Below, in pieces: positions 1 to 5,595 of a DNA stretch of 7,241 nucleotides (the first letter of the stretch is position 1; every line of letters begins with the position of its first letter). This DNA comes from Nitrospira sp. (GTDB taxonomy: Bacteria; Nitrospirota; JACRHL01), in the NCBI GenBank assembly GCA_026994095.1, contig JALWRU010000142.1:1-7241 (forward strand), given 5' to 3'. The position numbers were made by a program, and so were the translations under genes. A model generated the notes under the pieces. It searched no databases. It was not told where the DNA came from and saw only the letters and a list, made by a program, of their open reading frames with translations.

Positions 1-267
1 GGTGACGGTACCTGTCGTAGGATCGTTTGCGATAGCAATTCCCCCAAACAAAAAAGTGGGACATCCGGTTGTGTATGCCTGAAACAGGATCTTAGCCTGT
101 TTTTCTGGCTTGCGCTATCGGTAGTTGGCGACACCGGTGGGGGTGGCAGAGTTGTCCTGGCGAGCGTTGATGACAAACGCGGGAAGCCCATATATTTCAA
201 GGGTTACCGGCAATATTTCCGGGGGCGACAGGAGCGTCAGACGGGCAGAAAAGGCTGCGGACAGGAG
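1..267. other. Left-edge region without a confident gene
   Basis: This stretch lies downstream of the minus-strand lipoprotein gene. Three things are visible. On the plus strand a reading frame open from the window edge ends in TGA at 80-82, followed at once by a hairpin with a T-run; this could be the tail of a gene lying to the left. On the minus strand the frame of the lipoprotein gene stays open for 50 codons after its TAA, up to a TAG at 115-117, and reads like protein. An imperfect 16-base palindrome sits at 207-222. None of these is strong enough to call a gene. No recognisable domain was seen in any frame. Confidence 0.4.
82..104 (+). terminator. Possible weak intrinsic terminator
   Basis: AAACAGG at 82-88 pairs perfectly with CCTGTTT at 96-102 around a 7-base loop, and the right arm runs into five T residues (100-104). 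The arrangement reads best as a terminator for plus-strand transcription entering from the left, because the T-run lies on that side. It could act weakly for the minus-strand lipoprotein gene, whose stop is 165 bases away, but only three T residues follow in that direction. The stem is short and not GC-rich, so this is tentative. Confidence 0.3.
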
Positions 268-3200
268 TTAGCGCAGCAGAATTCCCATGAGGGAGGTGGC
301 CGGATGCACCGTGACGATGTCGGCGGCTCCGGTCAGGTCCAGGTCACCGATGGCGACTCCGGCGGGGGCCGGTGGGGTGACCAGCCGGAATTTGTTGCCA
401 AAGGTGCCGTCGCCCACCCCCGGATTACCCGCGTCTTCGTTACCGGGCAGGATGGTGACTGCGTTGTCGTCCAGATCGGCAGTGACGATGTCGTTGATGC
501 CGTCGCCGGTCACATCTCCCAAGGCCACGCCGGTGGGGCGTTTACCGACCGCATAGGAGACCGCTGTGGTCAGCCCGCCACCCGCGTCGGCAAGCAGTAC
601 TTCTACCCGGTTCTGGCTGGCGTAGGTGCGCACCGCATCGGCCCGGCCATCGCCGTTCAAGTCGGCCATGGCCACATGCACATCCGGCTGCACCTGCGCC
701 GTATCCGGCAGCCCGTTGGCCGGGGTGAAGTTGCCGCTGCCCGCGTTGAGCAGCCCCTGTAAGCGGTCGAGGTCGTTGGCGTTAAACTGTAACGGGGCGA
801 CCGTAAGATCGGTCATGCCGTCACCGTCCAGATCGCCGCTGGCGATGTTCCAGGGGGTGGTGGAGGCACCGCTTGCCAGCCGATTGAGGGGAGTGGCACT
901 GTCAAAGTTGCCCAGTCCGTCGCCTTTCAACAGGATGGTGGTGTCGTTGAGCGGCTGGGTGACCGCCGCATCCACCAGGCTGTCACCGTCCAGATCGGCC
1001 AGCGCGACCCCGTGGGGGGAGGACAGCAGGTCGATGGGGATGGCGGCACGGGCAAACACGGTGCCGGTCGACCCAAGGGCGACGGCGATGGAGTCGTTGT
1101 CCTGATAGACCACCACCAGATCGGCGAGGGTGTCGTTGTTCAGGTCGGCGGCACGCACCGCCACCGCCCCCAGCAGCAACAGGCCCGGATTGGTGGGGGG
1201 GATCGCAGTACCGCTGGTATAGATACCGGTGCCGTTACCGGCAAATACGGTCATCACCTCGCCGATGGTGTCGCCCAACTCGTTGGCGGTGATGATGTCG
1301 TTAAAGCCGTTGCCATTAATGTCGGCAATCACCAGATCGCGAGGCTTGGGGCCGGTCGGTTTGGTCTCAATAATATGGATGGTGACCGTAGCGATGTTGG
1401 AGACGGCAGTGGCCGCATCGCTCACCTGCACAGTAAAGCTGTCGACCCCGAAGTAGTCCAGATCCGGCACATAGCTGATCAGCAACAGGGCGTTGTTGAC
1501 GGTGGCGGTGCCGTGAGCGGGTTGGGTGATCAGCGTGTAGGTATGCACGTCGCCGGTATCCGGGTCGTTAATGACCGGGGCGATGTCGGTTTTGGTCACA
1601 TTTTTGAGGGTGGAGGTTTGCAAATCGTCCAGGGTGGGACCGGTATTGGTATTGGTGACAGTGATGGTGGCGGTGCCGCTGGCCACCGCGCCGCCGCTGT
1701 CGGTGGTGGTAAAACCAAATACCACGGTGCCATTAAAGAACTGGTCCGGGGTGAAGTGCAGGCCACCGGCGATGGGGGCCACCGTGCCGTTGGTGACCGG
1801 GCCGTTCAAGGCGAAGGTGTGGGTGTCGCCGTTCGTGGCAATGTCTGGATCGGTTACCGTGGGCAGCAGGTCGACCCCGGTGCCGTTCTCCAGCGTGGTG
1901 GCGGCAATGTCGGCCACCAGCGGCGGATCGTTGACCGGAGTAATCGAGACGGGGGCGGTGGCCGGGGTGAACAGGGGCAGCCCACCGCTGTCGATGGCCC
2001 GGTAGGTAAAGCTGTCGTTGCCGTTGATGTTGGCATTGGGGGCGTAGCGCAGTTGGCCGCCCACCACGCTGGCGGTGCCGTTGGCCGGTTGGCTGACGAT
2101 CACAAAGGTATGCAGATCGCCCACATCCGGGTCGGTGACTACCGGCGTGGCCAGCACCGGGCTGTCTTCGGTGGTGGTCAGCGTCACGGTCGCAGCGGTG
2201 GGGGCGTCGTTGACCGGCGAGACCTGCACGGTAGCGGTGGCCGGAGTCGCCAGCATCAACCCGCCGCCGTCGGTCACCTGAAAGGTAAAGCTGTCGTTGC
2301 CGTTGGTGTTCGGATCGGGCAGGTAGCGCAACTGGCCGTTCACCACATTGGCGGTGCCCTTGGTCGGTTGGGTGACAATCGAGAAGGTAAACGTGTTGCC
2401 CACGTCCGGATCGACCACCGTGGGGGTGACGCTCACCGGGGTGTCTTCAGCGGTGACCAGCGTGGCGGTAGCGCTTGAGGGCGGGTCGTTGATCTGGGTG
2501 ACGGTGACGGTGACGGTGGCGGTATGGGTCAAACCGGTGCTGTCGGTGGCCTGATAGGTAAAGCTGTCGACCCCGAAAAACTGGGTGACCGGGGTGTAGG
2601 TCAGGGTCAGGCCGTTGACCGTGGCGGTGCCGTTGGACGGTTGGGTAGGCAGTTGCAACGAGAAGCTGTCGCCCGCATCCGGATCGGTCACGGTGGGAGT
2701 GACGGTGATGGGGGTGTCTTCCACCGTGGTGATCGACAACGGGTCGGCCACAGGCGGGTCGTTGACGGCAATCACGGTGACGGTGGCCGTGGCCGGGGTG
2801 GCCAGGGACAGGCCGCCCGCATCGGTGGCCTGGAAGGTAAAGCTGTCGCTGCCGTTGCTGTTCAGATTGGGGGTGTAGCGCAACTGCCCGCCCACCACGC
2901 TGGCCGTACCGTTGCTGGCCGGGGTGACGATGGAGAAGGTGTGGCTGTCACCGGGGGTGGGCGAGTCCGGGTCGACTACTGTGGGGGTGACGGCGATGGG
3001 GGTGTCTTCGTTGGTGACCAGCACTGCCACCGCCGAGGTGGGGGCATCGTTGACATTGCCGATGATGATGGTACCGGTACCGTCTACGGTCAGCCCGCCG
3101 CTGTCGGTGGCGCGGAAGGTAAAGCTGTCACTACCGGTCTGCCCGGTGCCGGGGGTAAAGGTGAGGGTGGTGGTATTGCTCACCACGGTCCCGGCGGTGG

Positions 3201-4818
3201 GCTGGGTCAACAGGGTGTAGGTGTGGCTGTCGCCACTGTCCGGGTCGCTGGTGGAGGGCGTAACCGTGGCGGCCACCCCCTGCAAGGTCAACACGGTGAC
3301 CGTAGTGGCGGTGGGGGCGTCGTTGACCGGGGTGATGGTGACCGATACGGTGGCGTTGGAGGTCAGCCCGCCGCTGTCGGTGGCGGCATAGACGAACTGG
3401 TCGTTGCCGTTGAAGTTAAGCTGTGGGGTGTAGGTTAAATCGCCACCGCTGACGGTCACGTTGCCGTTGCTGGGCGGGGTGCTGACCGACAGGGTGATGG
3501 TGTCGGCCACGTCGATGTCGATGACCGTAGGGGTGATGACGACCGGGGTGTCTTCTGCCGTGGTGGCTACCGCTGACTGGGCCGTGGGTGGGTCGTTGGT
3601 GGGGGTGATAGTGACTGCGGCGGTGGCCGGGGTGGCCAGCGACAGGCCGCCCGCATCGGTCACCTGAAAGGTAAAACTGTCGCTGCCATTGATATTGCTG
3701 GTGGGCACATAGCGGAACTGGTTGCCCACTACCGTGGCGATGCCGTTGGCCGGTTGGGTCACCACACTGAGGGTATGGCTGTCGCCGCTGTCTACTTCGG
3801 TGATAACCGGGGTGGCGGTACCGGCCCCGTCCTCCGGGACGATCAGCAGCAGGGTGGCAGAGAGGGGGGCATCGTTGACCGGCGTGACCTGCACGGTGGC
3901 GGTGGCCGGGGAGGCCAGCGACAGACCGTCGCCGTCGGTCACCTGAAAGGTAAAACTGTCACTACCGTTAAAGTTGGCGTTGGGCACATAGTGCAGTTCA
4001 CCGGCCACTACCGAGGCCACACCGTTGGCGGGCTGCCCGCTGAGGGTGATGGTGTGGCTGTCGCCCAAGTCCGGGTCGGTCACCACCGGTACGGTTTGGC
4101 CGGGGGTGTCTTCTGCGGTCTGGATGAGCGCGACTGCTCCGGTGGGTGCATCGTTGACCGGCGTGTAGGTGAGGGTCACGGCGGCATCTGCCGACAGGCC
4201 ACCACTATCGGTCGCCCGATAGGTAAAACTGGTAGACCCAAAAAAGTTGAGCGCCGGGGTAAAGACCAGCGACTGGCCGTTGATGGCGACACTGCCGTTG
4301 GACGGGGGCGAGGCCACGGTAAAGGTGAAGGTGGTGTCGTCCGGATCGACAATGGTCGGGGTGAGGGTGATGACCGCATCCTCGACGGCGGTGGCGGCCT
4401 GTGCCGGGGCGACGGGGGCGTCGTTGACCGGTGTCACCGTGACCACCGCGTTGCCAAACAGGGTGATCGAGCCGCCTTGACTGGCAGAGAAGACAAACGT
4501 ATCGGTGCCGGCAAAGTCCGGGTTGGGCACATAGTGCAGGATGCGCGCGCCAGAGACGATGCCGATGGAGGCGGTACCGTTTACGGGTGGCGTGACGATG
4601 GCAAAGCCGTAGGTGGGGTCCAGCCCTGCATTGGGGTCATCCACCACCGGGATCAGATCGACGGCGGTGTCTTCCAGGGTGGTACCGGTGGCGGTGGAGG
4701 AGCCGCTGGGGCTATCGCTACCACCACCACTGCCGCAGGCGGAGAGTACCAGCAAGAGCGGCAGGGCCAGTAACAGGCGCTTTATCCGGTTCATGGCAGT
4801 CGGCAGGTTACGCGGCAC
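268..4818 (-). CDS. Giant lipoprotein: 12 cadherin-like domains plus seven-bladed FG-GAP/VCBS propeller
   Basis: This is probably an outer-membrane or surface lipoprotein acting as an adhesin, receptor or spacer; no ligand or enzymatic role can be read from it. Residues 1-28 form a lipoprotein signal: a basic n-region, a Leu-rich core and lipobox LSAC with Cys28. Gly follows the Cys, with no Asp retention signal. Residues 29-45 are a Gly/Ser/Thr linker. Residues 46-1158 hold twelve tandem cadherin-like/Ig-like domains, most with an ED near the start, a DPD motif and an NDAP or NDPP linker. Residues 1159-1516 carry seven Asp-rich FG-GAP-type loops. The GTG start at 4818 is chosen because GGAGG lies nine bases upstream. 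An ATG at 4794 would give 1508 residues and a more compact signal peptide, but no ribosome binding site precedes it. The gene overlaps the upstream phosphoesterase gene by 11 bases. Domain classes are clear; the biological role is inference. Confidence 0.93.
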   Translation of the reverse strand: MPRNLPTAMNRIKRLLLALPLLLVLSACGSGGGSDSPSGSSTATGTTLEDTAVDLIPVVDDPNAGLDPTYGFAIVTPPVNGTASIGIVSGARILHYVPNPDFAGTDTFVFSASQGGSITLFGNAVVTVTPVNDAPVAPAQAATAVEDAVITLTPTIVDPDDTTFTFTVASPPSNGSVAINGQSLVFTPALNFFGSTSFTYRATDSGGLSADAAVTLTYTPVNDAPTGAVALIQTAEDTPGQTVPVVTDPDLGDSHTITLSGQPANGVASVVAGELHYVPNANFNGSDSFTFQVTDGDGLSLASPATATVQVTPVNDAPLSATLLLIVPEDGAGTATPVITEVDSGDSHTLSVVTQPANGIATVVGNQFRYVPTSNINGSDSFTFQVTDAGGLSLATPATAAVTITPTNDPPTAQSAVATTAEDTPVVITPTVIDIDVADTITLSVSTPPSNGNVTVSGGDLTYTPQLNFNGNDQFVYAATDSGGLTSNATVSVTITPVNDAPTATTVTVLTLQGVAATVTPSTSDPDSGDSHTYTLLTQPTAGTVVSNTTTLTFTPGTGQTGSDSFTFRATDSGGLTVDGTGTIIIGNVNDAPTSAVAVLVTNEDTPIAVTPTVVDPDSPTPGDSHTFSIVTPASNGTASVVGGQLRYTPNLNSNGSDSFTFQATDAGGLSLATPATATVTVIAVNDPPVADPLSITTVEDTPITVTPTVTDPDAGDSFSLQLPTQPSNGTATVNGLTLTYTPVTQFFGVDSFTYQATDSTGLTHTATVTVTVTQINDPPSSATATLVTAEDTPVSVTPTVVDPDVGNTFTFSIVTQPTKGTANVVNGQLRYLPDPNTNGNDSFTFQVTDGGGLMLATPATATVQVSPVNDAPTAATVTLTTTEDSPVLATPVVTDPDVGDLHTFVIVSQPANGTASVVGGQLRYAPNANINGNDSFTYRAIDSGGLPLFTPATAPVSITPVNDPPLVADIAATTLENGTGVDLLPTVTDPDIATNGDTHTFALNGPVTNGTVAPIAGGLHFTPDQFFNGTVVFGFTTTDSGGAVASGTATITVTNTNTGPTLDDLQTSTLKNVTKTDIAPVINDPDTGDVHTYTLITQPAHGTATVNNALLLISYVPDLDYFGVDSFTVQVSDAATAVSNIATVTIHIIETKPTGPKPRDLVIADINGNGFNDIITANELGDTIGEVMTVFAGNGTGIYTSGTAIPPTNPGLLLLGAVAVRAADLNNDTLADLVVVYQDNDSIAVALGSTGTVFARAAIPIDLLSSPHGVALADLDGDSLVDAAVTQPLNDTTILLKGDGLGNFDSATPLNRLASGASTTPWNIASGDLDGDGMTDLTVAPLQFNANDLDRLQGLLNAGSGNFTPANGLPDTAQVQPDVHVAMADLNGDGRADAVRTYASQNRVEVLLADAGGGLTTAVSYAVGKRPTGVALGDVTGDGINDIVTADLDDNAVTILPGNEDAGNPGVGDGTFGNKFRLVTPPAPAGVAIGDLDLTGAADIVTVHPATSLMGILLR
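271..1344 (-). other. C-terminal seven-bladed FG-GAP/VCBS beta-propeller domain
   Basis: Seven Asp-rich loops of the pattern DxxxDxxxDU occur at residues 1166, 1225, 1275, 1329, 1386, 1435 and 1492, spaced 49-59 residues apart. They read DINGNGFNDI, DLNNDTLADL, DLDGDSLVDA, DLDGDGMTDL, DLNGDGRADA, DVTGDGINDI and DLDLTGAADI. This matches FG-GAP/VCBS repeats, in which each blade carries a calcium-binding loop, as in integrin alpha propellers. Seven copies are enough to close one propeller. The last loop is degenerate (DLTG in place of the DGDG-type centre) and may not bind calcium. The only tryptophan of the protein (residue 1323) lies here. As the C-terminal module, it would sit at the distal tip of the rod. 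Confidence 0.88.
1345..4683 (-). repeat. Twelve tandem cadherin-like/Ig-like domain repeats
   Basis: Protein repeats run at residues 46-138, 139-227, 228-320, 321-413, 414-504, 505-595, 596-691, 692-782, 783-875, 876-968, 969-1063 and 1064-1158. A typical unit has TAEDTP near its start, then TPTVxDPDxGDSHTF, then NGTASVxGGxLxYTPNxNFNGxDSFTFxxTDxGGL, and ends in TVTPVNDAP. This is the bacterial cadherin-like (Big_9/Cadherin_5-type) pattern, and the acidic ED, DPD and ND positions match expected interdomain calcium ligands. There are two length classes: about 93 residues with an extra ATPATA hairpin (units 3, 4, 7, 9, 10), and 89-91 residues without it (units 2, 5, 6, 8). Units 6, 11 and 12 have lost the ED motif. 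Underlying DNA repeats are diverged, but some blocks remain nearly identical. Confidence 0.93.
4735..4818 (-). other. Lipoprotein signal peptide and lipobox (residues 1-28)
   Basis: The n-region carries Arg3, Arg11, Lys13 and Arg14, and is followed by a Leu-rich hydrophobic core and the lipobox L-S-A-C. Cys28 (codon TGC at 4737-4735) would be lipidated and become the mature N-terminus after cleavage by signal peptidase II. Residue +2 is Gly, so by the enterobacterial Lol rule the protein would be sorted to the outer membrane. Cys28 is the only cysteine in the whole 1516-residue product. The hydrophobic segment fits equally well with initiation at Met9. Confidence 0.92.
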
Positions 4819-5329
4819 AGGTCTGGGCCTCCAGCGCGGGCTGTTCGTCAGTCTCCAGCGCGATCAAACGGGCATCAACGGTGCCATTTTTGAGGGTCAT
4901 CAACCCCACAGAGGGGATTCGTTGAAAACGACGTGGACCGGCGCTGCCCGGGTTGAATAACAGGGTGCTGCCAATACTTTCCAGGCGGCCTTGATGGCTG
5001 TGGCCGTAGATGAGCAGCTGTGGCCGGGGGTGTTCGTCATCGGTCCAGCGATCACTGCGCAATAGCGCCTCCAGCGGCGCGACCTGATGGATCAGGTGGA
5101 TGTCGACCCCCTCGATGGTGGCAGAGATGCGTTCCGGGTAGTGGGCGCACGGCCCGAAGGCGTCGATATTGCCCTGCACCACGGTCACCGGGGCCAGCGC
5201 GCGCAGGTCGATAAGGACCTCCTCTTCACCAATGTCACCGGCGTGGATGATGTGATCAACGCCGTCGAACAGCTCAAACACCCGCCGATGCATGCGACTG
5301 TGGGTATCGGAGATGACACCGACTAACAC
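4808..5329 (-). CDS. YfcE/MJ0936-type metallophosphoesterase
   Basis: This is a small cytoplasmic calcineurin-like phosphoesterase that would hydrolyse phosphodiesters or phosphomonoesters using two divalent metal ions; the natural substrate is not known from sequence. The 173 residues match the usual length of the YfcE/MJ0936 (Metallophos_2) family. Visible metal-ligand motifs are SDTH (Asp8, His10), GD (Asp32), GNID (Asn54), His81 and GHSH (His110, His112), followed by the family-typical NPGS loop at 126-129. His81 sits in an IHQ context where many relatives have HG, a small deviation. The GTG start at 5329 places the first metal motif at residues 7-10 as in relatives, and a TGA closes the frame shortly upstream. 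No strong ribosome binding site is seen. The gene overlaps the start of the lipoprotein gene by 11 bases, implying co-transcription. There is no signal peptide. Confidence 0.93.
   Translation of the reverse strand: MLVGVISDTHSRMHRRVFELFDGVDHIIHAGDIGEEEVLIDLRALAPVTVVQGNIDAFGPCAHYPERISATIEGVDIHLIHQVAPLEALLRSDRWTDDEHPRPQLLIYGHSHQGRLESIGSTLLFNPGSAGPRRFQRIPSVGLMTLKNGTVDARLIALETDEQPALEAQTCAA
4828..4832 (-). promoter_or_regulatory. Ribosome binding site of the lipoprotein gene, inside the phosphoesterase gene
   Basis: The minus strand reads GGAGG here, nine bases before the GTG at 4818. It decides the choice of the GTG start over the ATG at 4794, before which only CCGACTGCC is seen. The site lies within the final codons (Leu-Glu-Ala) of the phosphoesterase gene, so ribosomes finishing that gene arrive next to the lipoprotein start. 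Confidence 0.65.
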
Positions 5330-5386
5330 GGGTGACAGTGGCTTAAAGGGTCACGGTTGAAACAGGGTGGGTGCAAGGGCAGATCC

Positions 5387-5395
5387 AACATAACA
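5387..5395 (-). promoter_or_regulatory. Possible extended -10 promoter for the phosphoesterase-lipoprotein pair
   Basis: The minus strand reads TGT followed by TATGTT (5392-5387), an extended -10 element with four of six consensus bases in the hexamer. Transcription would start near 5380 and give a leader of about 50 bases before the GTG at 5329. No good -35 hexamer lies at the right distance, so this is a weak call resting on the TGn extension and position alone. Confidence 0.25.
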
Positions 5396-5401
5396 GTACA
5401 A

Positions 5402-5457
5402 AAGGGCATCCCTGCCGGATGGGGGCGATGGGTCATGTCTGTCCCGGTCGTGCCCTT
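5402..5457. repeat. Inverted repeat in the divergent intergenic region
   Basis: AAGGGCA at 5402-5408 is the exact reverse complement of TGCCCTT at 5451-5457. Within the left part, CATCC (5407-5411) and GGATG (5417-5421) form a second, competing 5-base stem around CTGCC. The arms lie between the two divergent genes. They could fold in RNA or mark a protein-binding region, but the wide spacing (42 bases) means chance is possible. Confidence 0.25.
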
Positions 5458-5519
5458 ATCAATTGTAACGCATCCACCCGAATTTGTAGCATTGCCATTT
5501 GCGATCGCACGGTGTCGGG

Positions 5520-5549
5520 CTGACCGGGCGCTGGCCAGCGCGTTATGCT
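5520..5549 (+). promoter_or_regulatory. Candidate promoter of the suhB-sulfurtransferase pair
   Basis: CTGACC (5520-5525, four of six matches to TTGACA) and TATGCT (5544-5549, four of six matches to TATAAT) are separated by 18 bases. Transcription would begin near 5556 and leave a leader of about 40 bases before the ATG at 5596. No better promoter was seen in the intergenic region on this strand. The spacer holds a perfect palindrome, listed separately. The call is by eye against sigma-70 consensus. Confidence 0.45.
5528..5541. promoter_or_regulatory. Perfect 14-base palindrome, candidate operator
   Basis: GCGCTGGCCAGCGC is identical to its reverse complement and fills most of the spacer between the candidate -35 and -10 elements of the plus-strand operon. 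A dimeric regulator bound here would sit directly on the promoter. The sequence does not match a LexA or other operator consensus that I recognise. It could also fold as a short hairpin in DNA. Binding is an inference. Confidence 0.35.
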
Positions 5550-5581
5550 TGGGGTCTGTCGATTTTTACCCCGTTTTTTAT

Positions 5582-5587
5582 GGAGAG
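5582..5587 (+). promoter_or_regulatory. Ribosome binding site of the inositol monophosphatase gene
   Basis: GGAGAG lies eight bases before the ATG at 5596. It fixes the start there rather than at the in-frame ATG at 5545, which would add 17 residues absent from the usual family N-terminus and which itself lies inside the candidate -10 element. Confidence 0.8.
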
Positions 5588-5595
5588 ATTTCCCC

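Noticed and set aside
1..120. Inverted CGATAGC (30-36) and GCTATCG (114-120) as a possible integron attC-like or attachment site
   Set aside because: No GTTRRRY/RYYYAAC core sites are present and no integrase or cassette structure is seen; a 7-base inverted match over this distance is easily due to chance.
304..762. Plus-strand open frame opposite the propeller region, in a frame open from the window edge
   Set aside because: It lies opposite the conserved FG-GAP codons of the lipoprotein gene and shows no family features; it is a shadow frame.
1012..2478. Long plus-strand open frame (488 codons) antisense to the lipoprotein gene, with others at 2524-3438 and 3754-4773
   Set aside because: Their products are Gly/Val/Asp-rich, periodic with the domain repeats, and lack any recognisable domain. 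They arise because GC-rich, repetitive codons of the real gene leave few stops on the other strand.
1345..4683. Regular DNA repetition that could be taken for a CRISPR or satellite array
   Set aside because: The period of about 270-290 bases matches whole protein domains in one open frame, with diverged units and no spacers; it is coding repetition.
5500..5509. TGCGATCGCA, containing the cyanobacterial HIP1 core GCGATCGC
   Set aside because: I noticed only this single copy in the window; HIP1 is meaningful only when highly repeated, so this is most likely chance and says nothing about a cyanobacterial origin.
5545..5595. Upstream ATG at 5545 as start of the inositol monophosphatase
   Set aside because: This ATG lies in the candidate -10 element and has no ribosome binding site, while the ATG at 5596 has GGAGAG at ideal spacing and matches the family N-terminus.
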